From Veillonella parvula (lineage in GTDB: Bacteria; Bacillota; Negativicutes; Veillonellales; Veillonellaceae): DNA of 64,000 nt. Positions 16,337 to 25,416 of the stretch are shown piece after piece. Each line of letters begins with the position of its first letter. Position 1 is the stretch's first letter. Both the position numbers and the translations under genes were made by a program. Below the pieces are notes generated by a model. That model was not told the DNA's origin, searched no databases, and was given only the letters and a program-made list of their open reading frames with translations. The stretch spans positions 496,001-560,000 of the forward strand of contig NZ_CP138632.1 in the NCBI RefSeq assembly GCF_036456085.1. Direction: 5' to 3'.

Positions 16337-18079
16337 TTAGTATAGGGATTTATATTTCATCCAGTTTGTTTTGGCCATTTCTTTAAGCTCTGTACCACGG
16401 CCATCAAGGATTGCATTGATCAAGTATTTGCTGAAGCCCTTAGCTTGTTGATATGCAATTTTAGGAGGCATAGCAAGTTCTTGTTTATCTACGCGAACAT
16501 TAACGATGACTGGGCCATTATGGTTAAGGGCTTCCATGATTTTTTCATCAACTTCGCTAGAGTTATGAATGCTCACACCTTTGATACCAGCAGCTTCAGC
16601 AAGTTTACCGAAATCTGGATTTACAAAGTCTGTAGCGTAGTCTAGATAACCAGAAGCTTTCATTTCCATAGCGATAAAGCTAAGTTCTTCGTTATTGAAT
16701 ACAAAGATTTTAACTGGTAAGTTAAGTTGTTTTAATGTTAACATTTCGCCCATCATCATTGTAAAGCCACCATCACCAGAGAGGGAGATGACTTGACGGT
16801 TAGGACATGCATTTTGAGCACCAATAGCATGCATCATAGCATTCGCCATAGACCCATGGTTATAGGAACCTAAGATGCGACGTTTACCATTTGTTTTTAA
16901 GTGACGAGCAGTCCAAATAACTGGAGTACCTACGTCAAAGGTAAAGATTGCGTCTTCTGCTGCTAGTTTATTGAGGCGATTTACGAAGTATTGAGGGTGA
17001 ATTGCTACACCATCTGGTTCAGCTACGGCATAACTATCTAAATCAGCTCTAAATTTTGTATATGCTTTACGTACAGTATCAATAAATTCAGTATCACCAC
17101 GTTGGCCTACAAGAGGTAATAATTCTTTTAACGTATCTTTTACAGTACCAATGATACCTTGTGTAAGAGGTACGCGACGACCTAAAGCACTAGGATCTCT
17201 ATCTACTTGTATTACTTTCGCATTTTCTGGATAGAATGGACGATAAGGGAAGTCTGTACCAAGCATTACCAATGTATCACATTGTTCAATAGCACGGTAG
17301 CCAGATGTATAGCCTAATAGGCCAGTCATACCTACATCATATGGATTATCCCATTCAACCCATTCTTTACCTCTGAAAGCATGTACAACCGGTGCTTGTA
17401 AGCGTTTTGCTAATTCTACTACTTCGTCATGAGCACCTTCACAGCCGGCACCACAGAATAGGGTAATACGTTTGCCTGTTTCTAAATGAGCCGCCATTTC
17501 TTCAATATCTTCTCGTTGTGGAACGATATGAGGTAAACGAGGTGGGTTCCACACAGGTAATTCATCAATTTCCATTTCCATAACTGCAACGTCCCCAGGA
17601 AGAACGATAACAGCAACATCTTGGTTACCAACAGCAGCGTTCATAGCACGGAATAGAATTTCCGGCATTTGTTTAGGATTGGATACAAGTTCGCAGAAAC
17701 AAGAACATTCTTTAAATAAGTTTTCTGGATGTGTTTCTTGGAAATAGTTCAAACCTACTTCAGATTGAGGAATGTGAGAAGCAATGGCCAATACTGGAAC
17801 ACGATTGCGATGGCAGTCGAAGAGACCATTAATTAAGTGTAAGTTGCCAGGACCAGAGCTACCAGCACATACAGTTAGTTTATGAGTTAGGGATGCTTCT
17901 GCACCGGCAGCAAAGGCTGCTGTTTCTTCATGTCGTACATGTTCAAAAGCAATTTTACCATTGCGGCGTAAACTATCATTTACAGAGTTTAGACTATCTC
18001 CAGTGATACCGTAAATGCGTTCGATGCCCGCATTGGCTAAGACTTCTATAAGTACATCAGAAATTCGTTTTTTTGCCAT
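16337..18079 (-). CDS. poxB: Pyruvate:quinone oxidoreductase (pyruvate oxidase, PoxB type)
   Basis: A ThDP- and FAD-dependent enzyme that oxidises pyruvate to acetate and CO2. The 580-residue protein closely follows E. coli PoxB by recall: GITGDSLNSVNDSLRR, HEETAAFAAGAEA with the ThDP glutamate, CAGSSGPGNLHLINGLFDC, and the ThDP/Mg motif GDGGFTMMMGEML ending in FNNEEL. The C terminus (GRGTELKEMAKTNW) matches the E. coli lipid-binding tail, which favours quinone as acceptor rather than the H2O2-forming SpxB type; it runs seven residues further. The start ATG follows AGGTGATAAT. It is monocistronic. Finding it in a probable strict anaerobe is noteworthy. Confidence 0.9.
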   Translation of the reverse strand: MAKKRISDVLIEVLANAGIERIYGITGDSLNSVNDSLRRNGKIAFEHVRHEETAAFAAGAEASLTHKLTVCAGSSGPGNLHLINGLFDCHRNRVPVLAIASHIPQSEVGLNYFQETHPENLFKECSCFCELVSNPKQMPEILFRAMNAAVGNQDVAVIVLPGDVAVMEMEIDELPVWNPPRLPHIVPQREDIEEMAAHLETGKRITLFCGAGCEGAHDEVVELAKRLQAPVVHAFRGKEWVEWDNPYDVGMTGLLGYTSGYRAIEQCDTLVMLGTDFPYRPFYPENAKVIQVDRDPSALGRRVPLTQGIIGTVKDTLKELLPLVGQRGDTEFIDTVRKAYTKFRADLDSYAVAEPDGVAIHPQYFVNRLNKLAAEDAIFTFDVGTPVIWTARHLKTNGKRRILGSYNHGSMANAMMHAIGAQNACPNRQVISLSGDGGFTMMMGEMLTLKQLNLPVKIFVFNNEELSFIAMEMKASGYLDYATDFVNPDFGKLAEAAGIKGVSIHNSSEVDEKIMEALNHNGPVIVNVRVDKQELAMPPKIAYQQAKGFSKYLINAILDGRGTELKEMAKTNWMKYKSLY

Positions 18080-18115
18080 ATTATCACCTATATTTAATAA
18101 TTACTATCATTAAAA

Positions 18116-18134
18116 TATGGTTATCCAAACCATA
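18116..18134. promoter_or_regulatory. Short palindrome upstream of poxB, possible operator
   Basis: TATGGTT, ATCCA, AACCATA is a perfect seven-base inverted repeat 37 bases upstream of the poxB start, in AT-rich sequence. Its size and place fit a repressor or activator site. The rest of 18135-18320 is very AT-rich, and I see nothing else recognisable there. Confidence 0.35.
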
Positions 18135-18324
18135 TATACTATATTAGACTTGTTTAACTTGTAATTATGTGATAAAAGTTACTATTTACTGTATACATAG
18201 TTTATATATGTTTATATTAAAAGTAAATATATATTATTATTTATATTGTTCTAGTATTTGTGTTCTAAAAATTATATTTTAATTAAATTATTTAATATTC
18301 TTTCTCAATACAAAACTATTATTC

Positions 18325-18353
18325 TTGCATAACATTAATAAAAGTGTTACTAT
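18325..18353 (+). promoter_or_regulatory. Predicted promoter of the riboflavin operon
   Basis: TTGCAT (18325-18330) and TACTAT (18348-18353) with a 17-base spacer. The expected start point near 18360 is about 16 bases before the FMN aptamer. Confidence 0.6.
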
Positions 18354-18375
18354 TAATTCATAAACAAAATAGATA

Positions 18376-18544
18376 AGTCTTTGGGGATAGGTGAAATTCC
18401 TTACCGGCGGTAAAGTCCGCGAACCTTTTTGGTATGAATCGGTGCAATTCCGATACCGACAGTAGAGTCTGGATGAGAAAAGACGAGGCACGTTTGTTGT
18501 GCGCATTTATGATGACCCAAGGACTATGTAATAGTCCTTTTTTT
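18376..18544 (+). ncRNA. FMN riboswitch (RFN element) with antiterminator and terminator
   Basis: The aptamer spans about 18376-18485. It has the RFN core: GGGGATAGGTGAAATTCC, ACCGGCGGTAAAGTCCGCGA, CCGACAGTAGAGTC and GGATGAGA. P1 is GTCTTT (18377-18382) with AAAGAC (18479-18484). The same 5' strand plus the G's (AGTCTTTGGG, 18376-18385) can instead pair with CCCAAGGACT (18516-18525). That antiterminator covers the left arm of the terminator AAGGACTA/TAGTCCTT (18519-18539), which is followed by a T run. Bound FMN should hold P1, free the terminator arm and shut the operon off. This is the classic OFF design. Confidence 0.95.
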
Positions 18545-18555
18545 ATTGAGGTGAT

Positions 18556-19770
18556 ATGGTGGATGACGTAGTATATATGAAGCGCGCCATTGAACTGGCA
18601 AAATTAGCCACAGGTCACACCTCACCAAATCCTTTGGTTGGTGCTGTTGTGGTAAAAGATAATACAATAATCGGTGAAGGTTATCACCATAAAGCTGGTA
18701 CAGCTCATGCTGAGGTGCATGCACTAAATCAAGCAGGTGATAATGCCAAAGGTGCTACTTTATACGTAACATTAGAGCCATGTTCCCATTATGGAAAAAC
18801 ACCACCTTGTGCGCTTCGTATCATTGAGGCTGGTATAGCTAAAGTAATAGTAGGTAGTACGGATCCAAATCCACTAGTTTCTGGAAAAGGAATGGAGTTA
18901 CTTCGTGAAGCAGGTATTGAGGTTGTTTGCCCCGTATGTAGTGATGAATGTGCTGAACTAAATGAGCATTTCTTTACCTATATACAGACAGGTAAGCCTT
19001 TTGTCACTCTAAAAAGTGCTATGTCACTAGATGGGAAAATTGCTACATCTACTGGACAATCTCAATGGATTACAAATGAGTCCTCTCGTCGTGATGGACA
19101 TGTGTTGCGTGCCACGCATGATGCCATGCTCGTTGGAATTGGTACAATTTTGGCAGATAATCCACAGTTAAATTGTCGTTTAACGGATAGTGAATTATCA
19201 GATGCGTTATTAGATAAAAGCATACTTGGTGAACCGATTACGATTCATCAACCAGATGTAATTATCTTGGATAGTCTAGGTAGAACGCCTACTACCAGTC
19301 AGGTTTTTGACGTAGAAAATCGCAAGGTGCATATCTTAGTATCTAAAGGTTGTCCAAAAGAGCGAATTCAGGCTTTAGAAAACGTAGGTGCCATTGTTAC
19401 CGTAGTAGAATCTATTTCTACACGTAAAAGTAAGAGTACTGACGTTGTTATCGATATTAAGAAATTATCTATCGATGATATTCTTACAAAACTAGGTGAA
19501 CTAGGTTACACATCTATTCTTGTTGAAGGTGGATCTGCAATTATCAGTTCCTTTGTGGAAACGAAGAACTTTGATAAGGTCGTAACATATATTGGAAATA
19601 CCATTATTGGTGGTAACGATGCAACACCAGCTGTAGGAGGTCGAGGTTTTGAAAGTTTAAAGGCTTCGCCACAACTAACTTTCACCAAGATTAAAGTATT
19701 AGATAATAACATTCGCATTGAAGCGTATCGTCAAGGAAGGAGGGGCGCTTATGTTCACGGGAATCGTTGA
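18556..19770 (+). CDS. ribD: Bifunctional riboflavin deaminase/reductase
   Basis: RibD deaminates the pyrimidine intermediate formed from GTP and then reduces its ribosyl side chain. The N-terminal deaminase (about 1-145) has HAEVHAL and PCSHYGKTPPC for zinc. The C-terminal reductase (about 150-395) opens with KSAMSLDGKIATSTGQSQWI. At 404 residues it is some 35-40 longer than usual, with extra material near 215-235 and 285-300. The start could be ATG 18556 or GTG 18559. GAGGTG lies very close to the first, so GTG 18559 has better spacing. The 3' end overlaps ribE by 20 bases. It is controlled by the FMN riboswitch. Confidence 0.95.
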   Translation: MVDDVVYMKRAIELAKLATGHTSPNPLVGAVVVKDNTIIGEGYHHKAGTAHAEVHALNQAGDNAKGATLYVTLEPCSHYGKTPPCALRIIEAGIAKVIVGSTDPNPLVSGKGMELLREAGIEVVCPVCSDECAELNEHFFTYIQTGKPFVTLKSAMSLDGKIATSTGQSQWITNESSRRDGHVLRATHDAMLVGIGTILADNPQLNCRLTDSELSDALLDKSILGEPITIHQPDVIILDSLGRTPTTSQVFDVENRKVHILVSKGCPKERIQALENVGAIVTVVESISTRKSKSTDVVIDIKKLSIDDILTKLGELGYTSILVEGGSAIISSFVETKNFDKVVTYIGNTIIGGNDATPAVGGRGFESLKASPQLTFTKIKVLDNNIRIEAYRQGRRGAYVHGNR

Positions 19771-20407
19771 AGAAATTGGCCGCGTCGAGAACATTAAAAA
19801 GGGCCCTAAATCCTTAACCATAACAATTCGAGGAGAAAAAATTTTTAGCGATTTAAAAGTTGGTGATTCCGTAGCTGTTAATGGGGTGTGCTTGACGGCC
19901 ACAACGATTGGCAATAGTATATTTACAGCGGATGTGATGCCAGAATCCATTAAGATGACTACGTTTACTAATTTGAAAGTCCATCAACCAGTCAACTTAG
20001 AGCGAGCTATGCTTGCTAATGGTAGATTTGGTGGTCACATTGTGGCAGGCCATGTAGATGGTACAGGTCGTATTATTAATCGTGAACAAACGGATAATGC
20101 CATTATCTTTACTATCGAGGCTCCAAAATCCGTTATGGATTATGTTATCTATAAGGGCTCCATTACCATCGATGGAATTAGCCTCACAATTATGCGACGA
20201 ACAGAAAGTAGTTTTTCCGTCTCTATCATTCCTCACACTTTGAGTGAAACTATTTTAGGTTTTACTCATATTGGAACAGAGGTCAATTTAGAAACGGATA
20301 TTGCTGGACGATATATTCGTCATTTTATGAATCTTGGTAGTGAACCTACCGAAGAAAAGCCTAAAAAATCTATGCAATCCCTCTTAGTAGAGAATGGATT
20401 TATATAA
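19751..20407 (+). CDS. ribE: Riboflavin synthase, alpha subunit
   Basis: It dismutates two lumazine molecules to riboflavin. The protein begins MFTGIVEEIGRV, the invariant opening of the family, and has two similar lumazine-binding barrels; the second begins near GGHIVAGHVDGTGRI. I chose ATG 19751, after AAGGAAGGAGGGG, rather than an in-frame upstream ATG inside ribD. This gives 218 residues, the standard length. The overlap with the ribD end implies coupled translation. The start of ribBA is 16 bases beyond the stop. Confidence 0.96.
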   Translation: MFTGIVEEIGRVENIKKGPKSLTITIRGEKIFSDLKVGDSVAVNGVCLTATTIGNSIFTADVMPESIKMTTFTNLKVHQPVNLERAMLANGRFGGHIVAGHVDGTGRIINREQTDNAIIFTIEAPKSVMDYVIYKGSITIDGISLTIMRRTESSFSVSIIPHTLSETILGFTHIGTEVNLETDIAGRYIRHFMNLGSEPTEEKPKKSMQSLLVENGFI

Positions 20408-20422
20408 GTAAGGAGCGTTCCT

Positions 20423-21625
20423 ATGAGCGAACAATTACATTCTATTAATGAAGTCTTACAAGACCTTAAAACTGGTAAACCTGTTATTATCGTTGATGAT
20501 GAAAGCCGTGAAAACGAAGGTGATCTTATCATTGCTGCAGAGTTTGCGACGCAAGAAAACATTAACTTCATGGTTAAATACGCTCGCGGTATCGTATGTA
20601 CGCCTATGCGCCGCGAAGCGTTAGAAAAACTTGGCATTCCTGCAATGGTTACCAAAAATACTGATAACCATGAAACTGCTTTTACTGTGACTGTGGATCA
20701 TGTAGATACTACAACAGGCGTATCTCCTGCAGAGCGTGCTTTTACAATTCAAAAACTATTAGATCCTAATGCGAAACCTCAAGATTTCCGTCGTCCAGGT
20801 CACGTATTTCCACTTGTATATAAAGAGGGTGGCGTATTGGTACGTCAAGGTCATACTGAGGCATCTATCGACCTTTGTCGCCTAGCAGGGTTACAAGAGG
20901 CTGCCGTTATTTGTGAAATTACTAAAGACGATGGCGATATGGCCCGTTTGCCAGATCTTATGAAATTTGCTAAGGAGCATGACTTGAAAATTGCTTCTGT
21001 AGCAGAACTTATAGAATATCGTAAACAACATGAAGATATGGTTGAGCTTGGTGCTTGTTCTAAGTTGCCTACTAAATTTGGTGATTTTAATATCTTTGTA
21101 TTTAAAAATGAATTAGATCATAAAGAGCATTTAGCTATCGTAAAGGGCAATGTTCAAGATTGTAGCGATGTGCTTGTACGTATTCATTCTGAATGTTTAA
21201 CAGGCGATGTATTTGGTTCTAAGCGCTGTGATTGTGGCGAACAATTAGACAATGCATTGCGTGCTATTGAAAAAGAAGGCAAAGGCGTTGTAGTATACAT
21301 GCGTCAAGAGGGCCGTGGCATTGGTTTGACCAATAAAATTAAAGCCTATGCATTACAAGAACAGGGCCTTGATACAGTAGAAGCAAATGAACAATTAGGC
21401 TTCCCTGCAGATATGCGTGAATATTCCTTAGCGGCTCAAATTATCCGTTTCTTGGGTATTAAAAGCATCCGCTTATTAACTAACAATCCCGAAAAGCGTC
21501 ATGGCTTAGAACATTGGGGAATCAATGTAACTAGCCGTGTACCACTCATCATTGCTGCAAATAAATTTAATGCAGGCTATTTAAAAACAAAAGAAGAAAA
21601 AATGGGTCATATGTTGGAAGACTAA
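20423..21625 (+). CDS. ribBA: 3,4-dihydroxybutanone 4-phosphate synthase / GTP cyclohydrolase II
   Basis: This fusion supplies both precursors of riboflavin. The N-terminal RibB half (about 1-200) has [12 protein letters not shown] and the [12 protein letters not shown] acid-base region. The C-terminal RibA half (about 205-400) has the zinc motif in [14 protein letters not shown] and the GTP-binding [10 protein letters not shown]. At 400 residues it is normal for the fusion, and both halves look intact. The start ATG follows AAGGAGCGTTCCT. It lies between ribE and ribH in the riboswitch-controlled operon. Confidence 0.97.
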   Translation: MSEQLHSINEVLQDLKTGKPVIIVDDESRENEGDLIIAAEFATQENINFMVKYARGIVCTPMRREALEKLGIPAMVTKNTDNHETAFTVTVDHVDTTTGVSPAERAFTIQKLLDPNAKPQDFRRPGHVFPLVYKEGGVLVRQGHTEASIDLCRLAGLQEAAVICEITKDDGDMARLPDLMKFAKEHDLKIASVAELIEYRKQHEDMVELGACSKLPTKFGDFNIFVFKNELDHKEHLAIVKGNVQDCSDVLVRIHSECLTGDVFGSKRCDCGEQLDNALRAIEKEGKGVVVYMRQEGRGIGLTNKIKAYALQEQGLDTVEANEQLGFPADMREYSLAAQIIRFLGIKSIRLLTNNPEKRHGLEHWGINVTSRVPLIIAANKFNAGYLKTKEEKMGHMLED

Positions 21626-21694
21626 TTAACTTTCACCATATAACTCGGTCGTTACATATATATTTCCTTAGATGGAATAGAGGAGGTCAACATA

Positions 21695-22156
21695 ATGATG
21701 GTTCAAGAAGGTAACTTATTAGGTACTGGTAAGAAATTTGCTATTATCGGTTCTCGTTTCAACGAGTTCATTACATCTAAATTAATCGGAGGCGCTGAAG
21801 ATTGTTTACTTCGTCACGATGTTAAACAAGAGGATATTACAGTAATTTGGGTTCCAGGTGCTTATGAGATTCCTTTGATTGCTAAGAAAGCAGCTTTATC
21901 TGGTCGTTATGATGCAGTTATTTGTGTAGGTGCTGTTATTCGTGGGGCCACTACTCATTATGATTATGTATGCAACGAAGTAGCTAAAGGTATCGCACAT
22001 GTATCTTTGGAAACTGGTATTCCTGTTATGTTTGGTGTAGTAACTACTGAAAACATTGAGCAAGCTATCGAACGCGCAGGTACAAAAGCGGGTAATAAAG
22101 GTTATGATTGTGCGATGGGTGCAATCGAAATGGTTAACCTTATCGATCAAATCTAA
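21695..22156 (+). CDS. ribH: 6,7-dimethyl-8-ribityllumazine synthase
   Basis: It condenses the RibB and RibD products to lumazine, the substrate of RibE, and usually forms capsid-like assemblies. The 153-residue protein has FNEFIT near the N terminus, the phosphate-binding [14 protein letters not shown] and [11 protein letters not shown], all standard. ATG 21695 fits AGGAGG at an eight-base spacing; a second ATG follows at 21698. It is the last gene of the operon, followed by a terminator. The 69-base gap after ribBA holds no clear promoter. Confidence 0.97.
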   Translation: MMVQEGNLLGTGKKFAIIGSRFNEFITSKLIGGAEDCLLRHDVKQEDITVIWVPGAYEIPLIAKKAALSGRYDAVICVGAVIRGATTHYDYVCNEVAKGIAHVSLETGIPVMFGVVTTENIEQAIERAGTKAGNKGYDCAMGAIEMVNLIDQI

Positions 22157-22169
22157 GAATTGTATATAT

Positions 22170-22203
22170 AACACTCAGTATCTTATGGTACTGGGTGTTT
22201 TTA
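22170..22203 (+). terminator. Intrinsic terminator of the riboflavin operon
   Basis: AACACTCAGTA pairs with TACTGGGTGTT (one G-U) around about nine bases, followed by TTTTAT. Confidence 0.8.
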
Positions 22204-22280
22204 TATCATCGAAAATATGTTCTTTTAAATTTAAATAAGACTAGACGAACATATATTCTCTATTATTGAAAGTTAAATAT

Positions 22281-22311
22281 TTGACATGATATACTATATA
22301 AGCAATATAAA
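22281..22311 (+). promoter_or_regulatory. Possible promoter of hslO
   Basis: TTGACA (22281-22286) is followed by ATATAA/TATAAA around 22305-22311, at a spacer of 18-19 bases, slightly long. It lies 43 bases before hslO. Confidence 0.4.
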
Positions 22312-22353
22312 AGTAATACCTTAATAAAATCAGTAGAAATAAGGAATGATAGA

Positions 22354-23232
22354 ATGGATTATATAAAACGTTTTACAACCCGAGAAGGGGTTCGTATGTC
22401 TTTAGCTGTAACAACCGATACAGTTGAAACAGCTCGTGTACGTCATGATTTATGGCCTGTAGCAACAGCTGCTTTAGGTCGTGCTATGACGGGAGCTATT
22501 TTATTAGCTGGTGATTTTAAAAACCATGAAAACGTAAGTCTTCGTATTAAAGGTGATGGTCCACTAGGTGTAGTTCACGTAGATGCATTCTCTGATAATA
22601 CGGTTCGAGGCTATGTAGATGAGCCACATGTTGATGTACCTTTAAAGCATGCTGGTAAGCTTGATGTTGGTGCTGCCGTAGGTCATAATGGGGAAGTACA
22701 AGTGACTCGTTTCACGCAGTTAGCGCAAGACTATACTTCTACAAGCCCGATTCAAAGTGGTGAAGTGGCAGAGGATTTGGCATATTATTTATATGCATCT
22801 GAACAAGTACCGTCTACGATTAGTTTAGGTGTATTAGTAGATCCAGATTACCATACAGTTGTAGCTGGAGGTTTTATCGTACAAGCCTTACCGGATGCTA
22901 CAGATGAAGCATTAGCACAAGTAGAAAAGAATATTAATGAACTTGGTCCTATTACAGAATATTTGAAAGCAAATCCAGATGGTAAAGGTCTTATGGAACG
23001 CGTTCTCGATGGTTTAACTGTGAATGAAGTATATAATGAACCAATTCATTTCCAATGCCGTTGTGGTCGTGATCGCTTTGCCAGTGTGCTAATGACATTA
23101 CGTGAAGAAGATAAGAATGCTATTTTGGAAGATGACGTAACAGAGCTTGTTTGCCATTATTGTAATGAAAAATATCATTTCACACGTGAAGAGTTACAAA
23201 ATATGTTCATCCCAAAAGGTCTAATTCAATAA
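22354..23232 (+). CDS. hslO: Redox-regulated chaperone Hsp33
   Basis: Hsp33 is a holdase that protects unfolding proteins during oxidative stress. The 292-residue protein has the usual N-terminal domain (ATAALGRAMTGAILLA) and the C-terminal redox switch with four zinc cysteines as CRC (about 229-231) and CHYC (about 263-266). All four are present, so it should be switchable by oxidation. Length is normal. It is a single gene between the riboflavin and SAM-salvage operons, ending at a strong terminator. Confidence 0.96.
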   Translation: MDYIKRFTTREGVRMSLAVTTDTVETARVRHDLWPVATAALGRAMTGAILLAGDFKNHENVSLRIKGDGPLGVVHVDAFSDNTVRGYVDEPHVDVPLKHAGKLDVGAAVGHNGEVQVTRFTQLAQDYTSTSPIQSGEVAEDLAYYLYASEQVPSTISLGVLVDPDYHTVVAGGFIVQALPDATDEALAQVEKNINELGPITEYLKANPDGKGLMERVLDGLTVNEVYNEPIHFQCRCGRDRFASVLMTLREEDKNAILEDDVTELVCHYCNEKYHFTREELQNMFIPKGLIQ

Positions 23233-23257
23233 AAACTTTATAATATGTAGAAAAAAT

Positions 23258-23293
23258 ACAGGCTACTAGGTTTTTCCTATAGCCTGTTTTTCT
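23258..23293 (+). terminator. Intrinsic terminator after hslO
   Basis: ACAGGCTACTAGG and CCTATAGCCTGT form an imperfect stem around TTTTT, followed by TTTTTCT. Confidence 0.8.
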
Positions 23294-23341
23294 ATTCTAT
23301 GAGAAAATAAAAGATAGAGTTATTAATAATAGGAGGTCACA

Positions 23342-24136
23342 ATGAGTGCAATTGGCGTAATTGGTGGTACTGGTGTTTATGATCCGTCCATCTTTGAAAA
23401 TATTCATGAAGAATCCTTAGTGACACCATATGGTGAAATAGATTATGTACAAGGTACATACCACGGGAAAACTGTAATCTTTGTAGCTCGTCACGGCAAA
23501 GATCATACAATTCCTCCACACAAAATTAACTATCGTGCTAATATTTGGGGCCTCAAAAAACTAGGCGTTACATTTATTATCTCCACGACAGCAGTAGGTT
23601 CTTTAAATGAGAACTTTAAGCCAGGTCATTTTGTGTTGACTGATCAATTCTTAGATTTCACAAAGAACCGCATCACTACGTTTTATGAAGGTGGGGACCG
23701 TCCAGTGGCACATCTTGATGTAACAAATCCATACTGCCCTGAATTGCGTAATATTCTTCAAAAGGTAGGTACGGAACAAGGCCTTACGATACACAATGGC
23801 GGTACCTATGTATGTACTGAAGGCCCTCGTTTTGAGACTCCTGCAGAAATCAAAATGTTCCACATGCTCGGTGGCGATACAGTAGGTATGACAAATGTAC
23901 CGGAAGTAAATTTAGCGAATGAAGCTGAAATGGCATATGCTACGATCTCTATGATTACCAACTATGCAGCAGGTATTTCTGAATCTGCTTTGACACATGC
24001 GGAAGTTGTAGAAATGATGGGCAATATGGCGGCTCAACTAAAATCTCTTATCTTAGGAGCTATTGATGCAATCGATGTGGATGCTCGTTATGATGCTCAT
24101 AATCGCATGCATGAATATGGTGGTTTTAAACTATAA
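23342..24136 (+). CDS. mtnP: S-methyl-5'-thioadenosine phosphorylase
   Basis: It cleaves methylthioadenosine, the by-product of polyamine synthesis, to adenine and methylthioribose-1-phosphate. The 264-residue protein opens with IGVIGGTGVYDPS (phosphate-binding loop) and has ISTTAVGSLNENFKPG and YVCTEGPRFETPAEI, all typical of the trimeric MTAP family. The start ATG follows AATAGGAGGTCACA. It precedes mtnA by 42 bases and is probably cotranscribed. A purine nucleoside phosphorylase of the same fold is the alternative; pairing with mtnA favours MTAP. Confidence 0.93.
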   Translation: MSAIGVIGGTGVYDPSIFENIHEESLVTPYGEIDYVQGTYHGKTVIFVARHGKDHTIPPHKINYRANIWGLKKLGVTFIISTTAVGSLNENFKPGHFVLTDQFLDFTKNRITTFYEGGDRPVAHLDVTNPYCPELRNILQKVGTEQGLTIHNGGTYVCTEGPRFETPAEIKMFHMLGGDTVGMTNVPEVNLANEAEMAYATISMITNYAAGISESALTHAEVVEMMGNMAAQLKSLILGAIDAIDVDARYDAHNRMHEYGGFKL

Positions 24137-24178
24137 TCAACTCATAATGATACACAATAGTTCATCGAAGGAGAAGTT

Positions 24179-25243
24179 ATGATTAATATTGAATGGCGTA
24201 AAGATACGCTGGCACTATTAGATCAAACTAAATTGCCTACTGAAATTACATACGTTCACTGTACAGATTGGCGCCAAGTGGCCGAAGCTATTAAAATGCT
24301 TCGCGTTCGTGGAGCACCTGCTATTGGCGTAGCTGCTAGTTATGGTCTCATTTTAGCTGCTATGGAAGCAGGACGTTTAGAGGCGCCATTTAGTGAACAA
24401 CTTACAAACTTATATGAGTTTAGTGAGACCTTAAAAGAAACTCGCCCTACAGCAATCAACTTAGCTTGGGCTGTAGATCGTGTCATTTCTCTTGTGAAAA
24501 CTAATGTTGACAGTATGTCCTCAATGAGTGAAGTAGTAGACCTCATTACAAAAGAGGCTATTATCATTCACGAAGAAGATGTATCTTTGAATAGACGTAT
24601 GGCCGAAGCAGGGGCTACATTATTTGAAGGTAAAAAGAATATTCGCATCTTAACTCATTGTAATGCTGGTGCACTAGCTACAGGTGGCCTAGGAACAGCT
24701 CTTGGTGTTGTTCGAAAATTACATGAAAACGGTCAATTAGAACGCGTATATGCTGATGAAACACGTCCATTATTACAAGGTGCTCGACTTACAGCCTTTG
24801 AACTTCACGAGGATGGTATTCCTATTACTCTTGAAACTGATAATATGGCCGCCTATGCGATGCAACATGGGTTAATTGATGCTGTTATCGTCGGTGCTGA
24901 CCGCATCACTACAAAAGGAGATGTAGCCAATAAAATTGGTACCTATGGTGTGGCTGTACTAGCTAAATTCCACAATATTCCGTTCTATGTAGCCGCTCCT
25001 TATAGTACATTTGACTTTACTCTGGAAAATGGTGGAGATATTCCTATTGAGATGCGCAATGATGATGAAGTAATCGCTTTACACGGTGTTCAAACAGCCC
25101 CTAGTGGTATTGATGTACTTAATCCTGCATTCGATGTAACACCTCATGAACTTGTAACAGCGATTATCACCGAAGAGGGAGTATTGACTCCAAACTATGA
25201 AGAGTCAATCGGTAAGCTACGCCAGATTGTAGAATCTAAATAG
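24179..25243 (+). CDS. mtnA: Methylthioribose-1-phosphate isomerase
   Basis: It converts methylthioribose-1-phosphate, the MtnP product, to methylthioribulose-1-phosphate. It belongs to the eIF2B-like fold. The 354-residue protein has RVRGAPAIGVAASYGL, the catalytic-cysteine segment THCNAGALATGGLGTALG, and the aspartate in VIVGADRITTKGDVANKIG. Length is normal. The later methionine-salvage genes (mtnB, C, D, K) are not nearby, so the product may leave through a shorter route. The start ATG follows GAAGGAGAAGTT. Confidence 0.95.
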   Translation: MINIEWRKDTLALLDQTKLPTEITYVHCTDWRQVAEAIKMLRVRGAPAIGVAASYGLILAAMEAGRLEAPFSEQLTNLYEFSETLKETRPTAINLAWAVDRVISLVKTNVDSMSSMSEVVDLITKEAIIIHEEDVSLNRRMAEAGATLFEGKKNIRILTHCNAGALATGGLGTALGVVRKLHENGQLERVYADETRPLLQGARLTAFELHEDGIPITLETDNMAAYAMQHGLIDAVIVGADRITTKGDVANKIGTYGVAVLAKFHNIPFYVAAPYSTFDFTLENGGDIPIEMRNDDEVIALHGVQTAPSGIDVLNPAFDVTPHELVTAIITEEGVLTPNYEESIGKLRQIVESK

Positions 25244-25416
25244 TCTATTATCTTAATGATTAGCTTATTAAGCATTCTATATAAGCAATATATTATCTAT
25301 ATAAGTAAGTATCTACAACGATATTAACAAAATTATATAGTATCAATAAATCTAAGTAGATTTACTATCAACTATTTATTTTATTGTATCTACTTGTATG
25401 AGTAAAAGGAGATATT

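Noticed and set aside
18376-18544. An FMN ON-switch, because CCCAAGGACT seemed to be the 3' strand of aptamer P1 and also the terminator arm.
   Set aside because: The true P1 closes on AAAGAC at 18479-18484, as in known FMN aptamers. The downstream pairing is therefore the antiterminator, and the design is the usual OFF-switch.
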